NCBI GenBank assembly: GCA_902545405.1
Contig: CACCFT010000002.1
Span: forward strand, 1 to 64,000
Direction of reading: 5' to 3'
From: an uncultured Pelagibacteraceae bacterium
GTDB lineage: Bacteria; Pseudomonadota; Alphaproteobacteria; Pelagibacterales; Pelagibacteraceae
Length of the DNA stretch: 64,000 bases
The notes beneath the pieces are model-generated. The model saw only the letters and a list, made by a program, of their open reading frames with translations, had not been told where the DNA came from and made no database searches. The stretch's first letter is position 1; each line of letters opens with the position of its first letter. The position numbers were made by a program, and so were the translations under genes. Positions 17,844 through 29,557 of this stretch are shown here, one piece after another.

Positions 17844-19243
17844 GATTAATAAAGATATTATTACTAATATTATTTTCAATTAATATTCAAAATACTTCCA
17901 GAGCAGCAAATATGCCTGCCTCTTTTGCAGATCTAGCTGAAAAATTAATGCCGTCAGTAGTAAATATCTCGACTACAACAACAGTAACAACAAGATCCAA
18001 TCCATTTCCATTTGAATTTCCTCCAGGATCTCCTTTTGAAGATATGTTCAAAGATTATGGAACTCCTCAAAAGAGACAGACAAGTGCGCTTGGATCAGGC
18101 TTTATTATAGATGAAAAGGGAATTGTTATTACAAATAACCATGTAATCCAAGGTGCAGAGGATGTTTATGTTAGAGTTAATGGTGAAAAAAATATAAAGG
18201 CAAAAGTAATTGGAGCTGATCCTGGTATGGATTTGGCAGTTCTTCAAATAGAGTCAGATCAGAAATTTACCCCAGTCAAATTTGGAGACTCTGATACTGC
18301 AAGAATTGGTGATTGGGTTATTGCAATTGGAAATCCATTTGGCTTAGGTGGAACAGTTACCGCAGGAATAATCTCTGCGAGAAATAGAAGTATCGGTCTT
18401 TCTAGATATGAAGACTACATTCAAACTGATGCATCAATAAACCAAGGTAATTCAGGAGGTCCATTGTTTAACATGGATGGTGATGTAGTTGGAATTAATA
18501 CTGCAATATTAGGTCAATCGGGTTCAATTGGAATTGGTTTTGCAATTCCTTCTAATAGTGCACAAAAAGTAATTAATCAATTAATTGAATTTGGTGAAAC
18601 TAAAAGAGGATGGCTAGGGGTAAGAATTCAAACAGTAACAAAAGACATTGCAGATGTTGAAAAATTAGATGAACCAAGAGGGGCACTTGTTGCTAGTGTA
18701 GCTGAAAACAGTCCATCAGATAAGGGTGGAATTAAAGCTGGAGACATAATTTTAGAATTTGATGGCAAAAAAATTAATGAAATGAGTGAGCTTCCGAGAA
18801 TAGTTGCAGAAACTGAAGTTGGAAAAAAAGTAAAATTAAAAGTTTGGAGAAATAAAAGAGAAATAACTAAGGAAATTATACTTGGAAGACTAGAAACATC
18901 TGAAGACTTTAAATCTCAAGGTTTAGTAACTGAAAAACCTAAAGAAGATACAATAGATGGATTGAAAATAAAAGTAAGATTGCTAAATAAAGATGATATT
19001 AGAGAAAGAAATTTACCAAAAAATACAACAGGATTAGTTATCACAGAAATTGATAAAGATAGTCCAATTAATTATCTTCAAGTAAACAATATTATTGTTG
19101 AAGCACAAAAGAAAAAGATCAACACCATTGGAGATTTAGATAACATTGTGAAACTAGCTCTAAAAAGCAATGATAGGAGTTTACTTATCGCAATTTATAA
19201 TAACAATAACCAAAGAAGATATATTGGTGTTAAACTAAATTAA
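17840..19243 (+). CDS. degP: Periplasmic serine protease Do (DegP/HtrA family)
   Basis: 467-aa HtrA protease counted from the ATG at 17840, chosen over a TTG at 17825 because it gives a clean signal peptide (MRLIKILLLILFSIN, cleavage near SRA-A) and an ATGA overlap with the preceding gene. The catalytic triad is His101 (TNNHVI), Asp131 (GMDLAVL) and Ser205 (QGNSGGP). Two PDZ domains follow (starting about residues 255 and 360). It degrades or refolds damaged envelope proteins. miaA begins at its stop codon. Confidence 0.94.
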   Translation: MRLIKILLLILFSINIQNTSRAANMPASFADLAEKLMPSVVNISTTTTVTTRSNPFPFEFPPGSPFEDMFKDYGTPQKRQTSALGSGFIIDEKGIVITNNHVIQGAEDVYVRVNGEKNIKAKVIGADPGMDLAVLQIESDQKFTPVKFGDSDTARIGDWVIAIGNPFGLGGTVTAGIISARNRSIGLSRYEDYIQTDASINQGNSGGPLFNMDGDVVGINTAILGQSGSIGIGFAIPSNSAQKVINQLIEFGETKRGWLGVRIQTVTKDIADVEKLDEPRGALVASVAENSPSDKGGIKAGDIILEFDGKKINEMSELPRIVAETEVGKKVKLKVWRNKREITKEIILGRLETSEDFKSQGLVTEKPKEDTIDGLKIKVRLLNKDDIRERNLPKNTTGLVITEIDKDSPINYLQVNNIIVEAQKKKINTIGDLDNIVKLALKSNDRSLLIAIYNNNNQRRYIGVKLN

Positions 19244-20163
19244 TGGACCTAAAGTCCAAAATAATTCTTATTTCAGGACCAACAGCATCTGGAAAATCAA
19301 AATTTGCTATCCAGCTTGCGAAAAAAATAAATGGAGAAGTTATAAATGCAGATAGTATGCAAATATTTAAAGAATTAAAAATTCTTACTGCAAGACCACA
19401 GCTAAATGATTTAAAAAATATAAAACATCATTTATATGGATTTAAAAGTGTAAAGGACAATTATTCTACGGGAAATTGGCTTAAGGATGCCAAAAAAAAA
19501 ATTAATAATATTAAGAAAAAAAACAAAATTCCAATTCTTGTTGGGGGCACTGGTTTGTATTTTAAAGCGCTTATCGATGGTATAGTTAAGATCCCGAATA
19601 TTCCTTTTGCTATTCGAAATAAAATCAGAAAAAAACAATCAAAAATAGGACAAATTAAATTTTACTCTGAGCTTATTAAGTTAGACCCACTTTGCAAAAA
19701 AAAAATTAACAAAAATGATACACAAAGATCAATAAGAGCCTATGAAGTAAAAAAGTTTACGAATAAATCTTTGTTTGATTGGTATAATGAAACATATTCT
19801 GATTTTACTCAAGACAGTTTTATAAAATTATATATTGATTATCCCAGAGTTAGATTGCTTGAGAGAATTTCATCAAGAACAAATCAAATGTTGGTAGATG
19901 GGGCAATAAAAGAGGCTAAGAGCTTTTATAAATTACAAATTAAGAAAGATTTATCATCAAATAAAGTTATTGGTCTAAATGAGATAAAAGAATACCTGGA
20001 CAAAAGAATAAATATTAATGAACTGAAAGAAAAAATATCAATAAAAACAAGGCAATATGCCAAGAGACAGTCTACTTGGGCAAGAGGACAAATGTCTGAT
20101 TGGCAAATAATAAAATTTAATAGACTTAAATCATTTTTAAAAAAATTTCCTAAATCAGCATAG
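19243..20163 (+). CDS. miaA: tRNA dimethylallyltransferase
   Basis: 306-aa MiaA, which adds the dimethylallyl group to A37 of tRNAs reading UNN codons. The P-loop GPTASGKSKFAIQLA, NADSMQIFKELKILTARP and the PILVGGTGLYFKALIDG motif are all present, with the C-terminal TRQYAKRQSTWAR. Overlaps the degP stop by one base. MiaA next to acetolactate synthase is a recurrent alphaproteobacterial arrangement. Confidence 0.96.
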   Translation: MDLKSKIILISGPTASGKSKFAIQLAKKINGEVINADSMQIFKELKILTARPQLNDLKNIKHHLYGFKSVKDNYSTGNWLKDAKKKINNIKKKNKIPILVGGTGLYFKALIDGIVKIPNIPFAIRNKIRKKQSKIGQIKFYSELIKLDPLCKKKINKNDTQRSIRAYEVKKFTNKSLFDWYNETYSDFTQDSFIKLYIDYPRVRLLERISSRTNQMLVDGAIKEAKSFYKLQIKKDLSSNKVIGLNEIKEYLDKRININELKEKISIKTRQYAKRQSTWARGQMSDWQIIKFNRLKSFLKKFPKSA

Positions 20164-20168
20164 ATTGC

Positions 20169-20198
20169 TTGACCTATTAGCACAACTTCAGCTAGATT
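20169..20198 (+). promoter_or_regulatory. Candidate promoter for ilvBHC, possibly leaderless
   Basis: TTGACC (20169-20174), an 18-bp spacer and TAGATT (20193-20198). The expected start point, about seven bases beyond the -10, falls on the ilvB ATG at 20205, and there is no Shine-Dalgarno sequence in front of that ATG. By-eye call only. Confidence 0.35.
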
Positions 20199-20204
20199 GT
20201 CTGA

Positions 20205-21971
20205 ATGTCAAAATTATACTCTGGAGCTGAAATCGTATTTAAATGTATGGAGGACCAAAGTGTAGATCATATTTTTGGTTATCCAGGCGGTGCAGTGCTT
20301 CCAATTTATGACGAATTACAAAATTTTAAATCTATCAAACATGTTTTAGTTAGACATGAACAAGGTGCAGGACACGCTGCTGAAGGATATGCAAGATCAT
20401 CCGGTAAACCAGGTGTTATTTTAGTAACCTCAGGACCAGGTGCAACAAATGTAGTTACAGCTTTGACTGATGCCTATATGGATTCTATTCCATTAGTTTG
20501 TATATCCGGACAAGTTCCAACTCATTTAATTGGTACAGATGCATTTCAAGAATGTGATACAACTGGAATAACCAGACCTTGCACTAAACATAATTGGTTA
20601 GTCAAAGATGTTAATGATTTAGCTAGCACAATACACAAAGCATTTGAGGTAGCTACAACGGGTAGACCTGGACCAGTTTTAGTAGATATACCAAAAGATA
20701 TTCAATTTCAAAAAACAAAATATAAAAAACCCAAAAAAGAAAAAAAATTAAATGGTAAATCTCATAATCATTTTAATCAAAATAGTATTGATCACTTAAT
20801 TGATTTAATGAGTAAATCTTCAAAACCTATTTTTTATACAGGTGGTGGAGTTATTAATTCTGGACCTAAGGCTAGTGAACTTTTAAGAGAACTTGTTTAT
20901 GCAACAGGTTTTCCTATTACATCAACTTTGCAGGGTTTAGGATCGTTTCCAGGTGACGACAATCAATTTTTGGGAATGTTGGGTATGCACGGCACTTATG
21001 AAGCAAATAATGCAATGCACGACTGTGATTTAATGATTAATATTGGAGCACGTTTCGACGATAGGATAACAGGAAAAATAGATGAATTTTCTCCAAAATC
21101 AAAGAAGGTTCATATTGATATAGATCCATCATCTATTAATAAAAATGTTAAAGTTGATTTAGCTATTGTAGGAGACGTAAAAACTGTTCTTTCATCTACT
21201 TTAAAAAGTTTAAAACAAAAAAAATCAAAATTTTTAAAATCAAATAAACAAAAGACATCCAAGTGGTGGGAAAAAATTCAAAAGTGGAGGTCGGTTAGGT
21301 CTTTAGATTATATCGGAAGTGAAGAAACTATAAAACCTCAGTATGCGATTGAAAGATTGTATGAATTAACTAAAGATAAAGATTCCTATATTACAACTGA
21401 GGTAGGACAGCACCAGATGTGGGCTGCACAACATTATAAATTTAACAAACCAAATCGTTGGATGACATCTGGTGGTTTAGGTACAATGGGATATGGTTTA
21501 CCAGCAGCAGTGGGTGTTCAAGTCGCTCATCCAAAAAAATTAGTTATTGATATTGCGGGAGAGGCTTCAGTATTGATGACAATTCAAGAAATGTCTACAG
21601 CTGTACAATACAACCTTCCAATTAAAATATTTATATTAAACAATCAATACATGGGTATGGTTAGACAATGGCAAGAACTTTTACACGATAAAAACTATTC
21701 AGAAAGTTATACTGCCGCTCTACCAGATTTTGTCAAATTGGCAGAAGCATATAACTGCGTTGGTATAAGAGCAAAAACACCAGAAGAGTTAGACGACAAA
21801 ATTATTGAAATGTTGAATACAGATAGACCTGTAATATTTGATTGTATGGTAGATAAAGTAGAAAATTGTTTTCCAATGATACCATCAGGAAAGCCTCATA
21901 ATCAGATGATTTTAGGGCCCAAAGATCAGGAAAATAAGAAGATTACTGGCAAAGGTAAGTCCTTAGTTTAA
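20205..21971 (+). CDS. ilvB: Acetolactate synthase large (catalytic) subunit
   Basis: 588-aa ThDP/FAD enzyme that forms acetolactate or acetohydroxybutyrate, the first common step of valine, leucine and isoleucine synthesis. Features: the catalytic-Glu segment VRHEQGAGHAAEGYARSSG (residues 46-64), SGPGATN, the FAD region, GGLGTMGYGLPAAVGVQ, and NNQYMGMVRQWQ. The ThDP-metal motif, normally GDG or GDA, reads AGEASVLM here, with Glu in place of the Mg-binding Asp. Its stop overlaps the ilvH start by one base. Confidence 0.96.
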   Translation: MSKLYSGAEIVFKCMEDQSVDHIFGYPGGAVLPIYDELQNFKSIKHVLVRHEQGAGHAAEGYARSSGKPGVILVTSGPGATNVVTALTDAYMDSIPLVCISGQVPTHLIGTDAFQECDTTGITRPCTKHNWLVKDVNDLASTIHKAFEVATTGRPGPVLVDIPKDIQFQKTKYKKPKKEKKLNGKSHNHFNQNSIDHLIDLMSKSSKPIFYTGGGVINSGPKASELLRELVYATGFPITSTLQGLGSFPGDDNQFLGMLGMHGTYEANNAMHDCDLMINIGARFDDRITGKIDEFSPKSKKVHIDIDPSSINKNVKVDLAIVGDVKTVLSSTLKSLKQKKSKFLKSNKQKTSKWWEKIQKWRSVRSLDYIGSEETIKPQYAIERLYELTKDKDSYITTEVGQHQMWAAQHYKFNKPNRWMTSGGLGTMGYGLPAAVGVQVAHPKKLVIDIAGEASVLMTIQEMSTAVQYNLPIKIFILNNQYMGMVRQWQELLHDKNYSESYTAALPDFVKLAEAYNCVGIRAKTPEELDDKIIEMLNTDRPVIFDCMVDKVENCFPMIPSGKPHNQMILGPKDQENKKITGKGKSLV

Positions 21972-22519
21972 TGCCTAATTCAAAATCAGCGTATAGTTTT
22001 TCAAATAAAAAAGAGAAATTTGATACACATATAATAGTCGTTTGGGTAGATAATGAAGCTGGTGTATTAGCTAGGGTAGTCGGTTTATTTTCTGGTAGAG
22101 GTTATAATATTGAATCATTGGCGGTCGCTCAAGTTGATGAAAAGTTAAAGATATCAAGGATAACAATTGTAACTACTGGAACACCACAAGTTGTTAATCA
22201 AATTAAACTTCAATTAAGAAAACTTGTACCCGTTCATAAAGTTGCAGATTTTAAAAGAGAAGATAAAGCAGTCATATTTAAGGAGATGGCATTATTCAAA
22301 ATTGTTGGTCCAAATAATAAATTAGAAGGTGCATTGAAAGCTTGTAAAAAATATAATCCTGTATTACTAGACAAAACAAAAAAATCGAATGTTATTCAAA
22401 TAACAGCTTTAAGACGAGAAATAGACAAAATGTCAAAGGATTTAAAAAAATTTGGATTGGTGAGTGTTTCAAGAACAGGAGCCGTAGCTATGACAAGAGG
22501 TGCAGATATATTTAAATAA
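21971..22519 (+). CDS. ilvH: Acetolactate synthase small (regulatory) subunit
   Basis: 182-aa regulatory subunit: an N-terminal ACT domain (VVWVDNEAGVLARVVGLFSGRGYNIESLAV, residues 24-53) that binds valine for feedback inhibition, then the ALS_ss C-terminal domain ending GAVAMTRG. About 20 polar residues precede the ACT domain. Overlaps ilvB by one base, so the two subunits are translationally coupled. Confidence 0.96.
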   Translation: MPNSKSAYSFSNKKEKFDTHIIVVWVDNEAGVLARVVGLFSGRGYNIESLAVAQVDEKLKISRITIVTTGTPQVVNQIKLQLRKLVPVHKVADFKREDKAVIFKEMALFKIVGPNNKLEGALKACKKYNPVLLDKTKKSNVIQITALRREIDKMSKDLKKFGLVSVSRTGAVAMTRGADIFK

Positions 22520-23560
<1,041 letters not shown>

Positions 23561-23611
23561 TTTGATCTTAAATTAGCCTAATTCTCCCAAATTATTTTGC
23601 AATCTGAGCGA

Positions 23612-23628
23612 GAGCATGTATTATGCTC
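23612..23628 (+). promoter_or_regulatory. Hairpin in the ilvC-leuA gap
   Basis: GAGCAT and ATGCTC form a perfect 6-bp stem with a 5-nt loop just upstream of the leuA start; a weaker outer AGC/GCT pairing extends it. The first possible leuA ATG (23623) lies inside the stem. There is no following T-run on the plus strand, so it is not a classical terminator. It may influence leuA translation; function unproven. Confidence 0.35.
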
Positions 23629-23643
23629 GAGCTAAAAAATACA

Positions 23644-25218
23644 ATGTCAGATAAAGAAAAATTATACATATTTGATACGACTATGCGAGATGGCGAACAA
23701 TCGCCAGGCGCATCTATGAGTGTCGAAGAGAAAATTCAGATATCTAGAGTATTTGATGAAATGGGAATAGATATTGTTGAAGCAGGTTTTCCAATAGCAT
23801 CACCAGGAGATTTTGAGGCAGTTTCTGAAATAAGTAAAATAATGAAAAACTCAATTCCATGTGGTCTTTCAAGAGCACTAAAAAAAGATATTGATGCATG
23901 CCATGAGTCATTGAAACATGCTCCAAGATTTAGAATTCATACTTTTATTTCTACAAGTCCTTTACATATGAAACACAAACTTGAAATGACAAATGATCAA
24001 GTTCTAGATGCAATAAAAGAAAGTGTTACATATGCAAGAAACTTTACTGACGATGTTGAATGGTCGTGCGAGGATGGAACAAGAACAGATATGGATTTTA
24101 TGTGTAAAACTGTTGAACTTGCAATTAAATGTGGAGCTAAAACAATCAATATTCCAGATACAGTTGGCTATTCTATTCCTGAGGAATTTGCAAAAACAAT
24201 TAAACACTTAAAAAATAATGTTCCAAATATTGATAAAGCAATATTATCTGCACACTGCCACAATGATCTCGGCTTAGCAGTAGCAAATGCATTGGCTGGA
24301 GTTTCAGAGGGTGTAAGACAAATAGAGTGTACAATTAATGGAATAGGTGAAAGAGCAGGAAATGCTGCATTAGAAGAAGTAGTTATGGCAATTAAAACTA
24401 GAAACGATTTGATGCCATATAACACTGGAATTAAAACAGAATTAATAAGTAAAGCCTCCAAAATAGTTTCAAACGCAACCGGTTTCCCAGTTCAATTTAA
24501 TAAAGCAATAGTCGGAAAAAATGCATTCGCTCATGAGTCAGGAATTCATCAAGATGGAATGTTAAAGAATAGAGAAACTTATGAAATTATGACTCCTGAG
24601 AGTGTAGGCGTTAAGAAAACTTCGCTTGTAATGGGTAAACATTCAGGACGACATGCTTTTAAAGATAAATTATCTGACTTAGGTTATTCAGATCTTACTG
24701 ATGATATTATTCAAGCTGCATTTGGAAAATTTAAAGTTTTAGCTGATAAAAAAAAACATATATATGACGAGGATATAGTTGCGCTGGTTGATGATAGTTT
24801 AATAGTAGATAATAAAATCAATGCAATTAATTTGAAGTCTTTAAAAGTTTTTGCTGGCACAGGAGAACCCCAAAAAGCTGAAATGACATTAGATGTATAT
24901 GGCGATATTAAAAATACTACAGAAACAGGAGATGGACCTGTTGATGCAATATTTAAATGTATAAAAAAATTATTTCCTCACGATGTAAAATTATCCCTTT
25001 ATCAAGTACATGCAGTAACAGAAGGTACAGATGCTCAAGCAACAGTCAGTGTAAAAATTGAAGAAAATGATAGGACTACTGTAGGTCAATCAGCCGACAC
25101 AGATACTTTAGTTGCATCAGCAAACGCATATTTAAATGCATTGAATAAAATGCTTATAAAACGTGAGAAAAAAGCACCATCTCAAAATATTAAACATCAA
25201 AAAGTGAAAGGAATATAA
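23644..25218 (+). CDS. leuA: 2-isopropylmalate synthase
   Basis: 524-aa LeuA counted from the ATG at 23644 (MSDKEKLYIFDTTMRDGEQ); an in-frame ATG at 23623 would add seven residues and lies in a hairpin. It condenses acetyl-CoA with ketoisovalerate, the committed step to leucine. The HMGL-like barrel carries TMRDGEQSPGASM, the SAHCHNDLGLAVAN metal-ligand motif and GERAGNAALEEVVMA. A C-terminal LeuA dimer domain (about residues 390-505) provides leucine feedback. Confidence 0.95.
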   Translation: MSDKEKLYIFDTTMRDGEQSPGASMSVEEKIQISRVFDEMGIDIVEAGFPIASPGDFEAVSEISKIMKNSIPCGLSRALKKDIDACHESLKHAPRFRIHTFISTSPLHMKHKLEMTNDQVLDAIKESVTYARNFTDDVEWSCEDGTRTDMDFMCKTVELAIKCGAKTINIPDTVGYSIPEEFAKTIKHLKNNVPNIDKAILSAHCHNDLGLAVANALAGVSEGVRQIECTINGIGERAGNAALEEVVMAIKTRNDLMPYNTGIKTELISKASKIVSNATGFPVQFNKAIVGKNAFAHESGIHQDGMLKNRETYEIMTPESVGVKKTSLVMGKHSGRHAFKDKLSDLGYSDLTDDIIQAAFGKFKVLADKKKHIYDEDIVALVDDSLIVDNKINAINLKSLKVFAGTGEPQKAEMTLDVYGDIKNTTETGDGPVDAIFKCIKKLFPHDVKLSLYQVHAVTEGTDAQATVSVKIEENDRTTVGQSADTDTLVASANAYLNALNKMLIKREKKAPSQNIKHQKVKGI

Positions 25219-25222
25219 TTAA

Positions 25223-26254
<1,032 letters not shown>

Positions 26255-26259
26255 ATATT

Positions 26260-27096
26260 ATGTCAACAGAATCGAGTAGAGACGATTTTATTATTGCTAT
26301 TCGTTCAGCATTTCTAAAAAAAGGAAATAGACAAAAGTTTTCCTTATTCACTCTGTTAATAATATCCATTTTAGTTTTATCATTAGAGTACTTTAAAACT
26401 GGTCCAGTTAATCAATTTAGATCTATAACAAAAGATATCATATTTAGAGGATCATATGTTGTTTCAAGCCCATTTAAATATGTTAAAGATAAATATTATC
26501 TCTTTCAAGATCATATGAGCATGTATGAAGAATTTTCAGCTTTAAGAAATAAAGACCTTGATCTTGACTCACTTAGAAAAGAAGTTGATTTTTATAAATC
26601 AGAAAATGCTCTTTTAAAAAAATTGATAGAGGAGAGAGATCTTTTTTCTAAAGAGTATATGTTAACAAAGATTTTATTGGATAAAAAAAGTCCATATTTA
26701 AAATCTCTTATAATTAATAAAGGTCAAAAAAATGGAGTTAAATTGGGATCAGCTGTCAAAGATCGATTATATTACATTGGGAAGGTTGTGAATGTTAACT
26801 TTTTAAGCTCTAGAGTGTTGCTTGCTAATGATCTTAATAGCAAAATCCCAATCATTATTGAGCCAAGTGGTATCAATGCAATACTCTCAGGAAATGGAAA
26901 TGATGAATACGCAGAGTTAGAATACTTACCTAAAGAAAATGAAATAAAACAAAATGAAATTGTGTATACTTCTGGATCAGATGGCACAATTCCAGCTTCA
27001 ATTCCTGTTGGAAAAATAATAATTCAAGATAATAAAAAGTATGTAAAGTTTTTTAGCAATTTAAATCAACTTAATTATGTGCAGGTAAATAAGTAA
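26260..27096 (+). CDS. mreC: Rod-shape determining protein MreC
   Basis: 278-aa bitopic protein: a short basic cytoplasmic N-terminus, one membrane helix (about residues 28-43), a periplasmic coiled coil (about 85-130) and the beta-rich MreC domain with KGQKNGVKLGSAV. MreC links MreB to PBP2 and RodA. Five bases after mreB and adjoining mreD. Confidence 0.93.
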   Translation: MSTESSRDDFIIAIRSAFLKKGNRQKFSLFTLLIISILVLSLEYFKTGPVNQFRSITKDIIFRGSYVVSSPFKYVKDKYYLFQDHMSMYEEFSALRNKDLDLDSLRKEVDFYKSENALLKKLIEERDLFSKEYMLTKILLDKKSPYLKSLIINKGQKNGVKLGSAVKDRLYYIGKVVNVNFLSSRVLLANDLNSKIPIIIEPSGINAILSGNGNDEYAELEYLPKENEIKQNEIVYTSGSDGTIPASIPVGKIIIQDNKKYVKFFSNLNQLNYVQVNK

Positions 27097-27618
27097 ATGG
27101 CTAGAGGAGATATAAAACTTTACCAATTTCTATTGAATGGTTTTCCAATTATTTTATTGTTTTTCTTTGCTCTAACAGGTTACTCATTCTCATTTAATAT
27201 ATTTAAAATTAATATATCATTTAATTTTATTCATTTAATTGTTTTTTATTGGGTTTTGAGAAAACCCGAGATGTTGGGTTATGGTCTTATTTTTTTTGCA
27301 GGAGTAATTAATGATGTTGTACAAAACCTACCAATTGGGGTTTCATCAATAAATTATCTTTTACTTTGTGTTATTGCATCTTTTTTTAGAACAAGGACTT
27401 TAGTTCCTAATTTAATTTATGATTGGATACTATTCTTTATCGCAATATTAATTGTTAGTTCAATTCATTTTTCTGTATTAGCGATTTTTTTTGATGAAAA
27501 TATTAGGTATGGGGCTTTAATGTCAACAGCCTTTTTTTCATTTTTAATTTATCCAGCAATAGCAAAATTATTTAATCAAATTTATCTATTAGGTTTAAAA
27601 CAAGAGAATGTTGAATAG
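27097..27618 (+). CDS. mreD: Rod-shape determining protein MreD
   Basis: 173-aa polytopic membrane protein with about five hydrophobic segments. Weak sequence conservation is normal for MreD; the motif GLIFFAGVINDVVQNLPIGV and the position between mreC and mrdA support the call. Overlaps mrdA by 11 bp. Confidence 0.88.
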   Translation: MARGDIKLYQFLLNGFPIILLFFFALTGYSFSFNIFKINISFNFIHLIVFYWVLRKPEMLGYGLIFFAGVINDVVQNLPIGVSSINYLLLCVIASFFRTRTLVPNLIYDWILFFIAILIVSSIHFSVLAIFFDENIRYGALMSTAFFSFLIYPAIAKLFNQIYLLGLKQENVE

Positions 27619-29557
27619 AGGAAGAAATATAGAAAAAGGCAGAGTTATAACAAGGCGGATGTTTATACTAGCTGCAGCAAAAATATTACTTTTTGCTGGT
27701 ATTTCATCAAGATTATATAATTTACAAATTTCTGATAGAGAAAAATATGAAATCTTATCTGATAAAAATAGAATACGTGAGTGGAGAACTCCTCCACAAC
27801 GAGGTATAATTGTAGATAACTTTAATAAAGTACTAGCAAGTAATGATAGAGTTTTTCAGTTACACTTAATATTAGATGAAATTAATGATTTTGATGTAAC
27901 AATATTTAAAATTAAAAATATAATCGGATTAGATCAGTTTCAAATAAAAAAATTATATAAAAAAAAAGAAAGGTTGAAACCTTGGGATACATTAGTAGTT
28001 TCAGATAATTTAACTTGGGAACAATTCTCAAAAATTAATTTATATTTACACGAATTAGAAGGTGCAAAACCTGTATTATCGACATCTAGGTTTTATCCAT
28101 ACGCGAATGACTTAGTACATATAGTTGGTTATGTTGGTGACGCTAGTCCAAAAGATCTTGAAAAACCAGAGATAAAAGAAAATTTTGTTCCGGGTCTAAA
28201 AGTCGGAAAATATGGAATAGAAAATTCACAAGAGAAAATGTTGATAGGTAACTACGGTATTAAAAGATATGAAGTTAATGCATCTGGAAAAAGAATAAGC
28301 CAAATAGACTACATTAAAGAAAGACAGGGTGATAAAGTAAAATTAACCATAGATATAGAAATTCAAAAATACGCTCAAGAGCTACTTAAAGGAAAAGCAG
28401 GCTCTATATGTGTAATGGATATTTATACAGGTGAAGTTGTTGCAATGGCTTCATCACCTACATATGATCCAAACAAATTTACCCACGGTATAAACGAGAA
28501 AGATTGGCAAGAAATAAGGAATAATCCTTTAAAACCTTTGATAAATAAGTCTATCGCAGGACTTTATTCACCTGGATCAACTTTTAAACCTTTAGTTGCT
28601 CTAGCAGCTCTAGAGTATGGAATATTAGATCCCAATAAAACAATTAGATGCAAAGGTCACAAGCATCCGTATGAATTATACGGAATAAAATATCATTGTT
28701 GGAAAAAAGAGGGGCATGGGTACATGAAGTTGAGAAATGCTATCAAACAATCTTGTGACATATATTTTTATGAAATGGCAAGATTACTTGGGGTAGATAA
28801 ATTATCAATAATTGCAAAAAGATATGGTCTAGGAACTAATGTGCTTGGTGAGACTTATAATGATGAAAAAAATGGTTTGGTTCCAGATACAAAATGGAAA
28901 AGACGCGTATTGGAGCAAAGTTGGTATTTGGGAGAAACAGTAATTAACGGCATAGGACAGGGTTATATTCAGACAACACCATTACAACTTTGTCTAATGA
29001 CTGCTCAAATTGCAAATGGAGGCTATAAAATAAAGCCTCATATCATAAAAAATGATTCTATAAATTATAAGGATGTAATAAATAAAATTAAATTGGATCA
29101 ATCTAATTTTCCTCTTCATACAAGAAATTACTTAGATGAAATAAATATAGATTATTACAAGAGAATGTACCACAAAAAGTCTAATGTCAATTTTGTATTG
29201 GATGCAATGTTTGGTTCTACAAATGAACAATATGGAACTTCATATAAATCTCGTTACGATGATCCCAAGTACCAATTCGCAGGAAAAACTGGAACATCAC
29301 AGGTCAGAAAAATCACTGATCTTGATAGAGAACTAGATTTAGATACTGAACAAATTGAATACAAAAAAAGAGACCATGCATTATATGTTGCTTTTGCACC
29401 ATATAAGAATCCAAGATATGCAATAAGTGTAATTATTGAACATGGAGGATCTGGAAGTAAAGCTGCAGCTCCTCTTGCAAGTAAATTAATTAAAAGAATT
29501 ATTGATAGACATAAATTAAGAGAACAATTTAATAATGGAAATACTAGTTTAGCATAA
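27608..29557 (+). CDS. mrdA: Penicillin-binding protein 2 (peptidoglycan transpeptidase)
   Basis: 649-aa class B PBP of the elongasome. A single N-terminal membrane anchor (about residues 17-33) precedes the pedestal domain with PPQRGIIVDNFNKVLASND. The transpeptidase domain carries the active-site STFK motif (GLYSPGSTFKPL), SCD in place of SxN (IKQSCDIYFYEMA) and KTGTSQ. It crosslinks lateral peptidoglycan together with the glycosyltransferase RodA encoded next to it. Confidence 0.95.
   Translation: MLNRGRNIEKGRVITRRMFILAAAKILLFAGISSRLYNLQISDREKYEILSDKNRIREWRTPPQRGIIVDNFNKVLASNDRVFQLHLILDEINDFDVTIFKIKNIIGLDQFQIKKLYKKKERLKPWDTLVVSDNLTWEQFSKINLYLHELEGAKPVLSTSRFYPYANDLVHIVGYVGDASPKDLEKPEIKENFVPGLKVGKYGIENSQEKMLIGNYGIKRYEVNASGKRISQIDYIKERQGDKVKLTIDIEIQKYAQELLKGKAGSICVMDIYTGEVVAMASSPTYDPNKFTHGINEKDWQEIRNNPLKPLINKSIAGLYSPGSTFKPLVALAALEYGILDPNKTIRCKGHKHPYELYGIKYHCWKKEGHGYMKLRNAIKQSCDIYFYEMARLLGVDKLSIIAKRYGLGTNVLGETYNDEKNGLVPDTKWKRRVLEQSWYLGETVINGIGQGYIQTTPLQLCLMTAQIANGGYKIKPHIIKNDSINYKDVINKIKLDQSNFPLHTRNYLDEINIDYYKRMYHKKSNVNFVLDAMFGSTNEQYGTSYKSRYDDPKYQFAGKTGTSQVRKITDLDRELDLDTEQIEYKKRDHALYVAFAPYKNPRYAISVIIEHGGSGSKAAAPLASKLIKRIIDRHKLREQFNNGNTSLA

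Noticed and set aside
23612..23640. Rho-independent terminator after ilvC
   Set aside because: The stem has no T-run on the plus strand and leuA starts directly after it; better treated as a possible translation-affecting hairpin.
24168..24461. Minus-strand open frame inside leuA
   Set aside because: Antisense shadow of the conserved LeuA barrel.
27097..27618. Membrane protein unrelated to MreD
   Set aside because: Sequence alone is weak, but the position between mreC and mrdA and the hydrophobic pattern make MreD the simplest reading.
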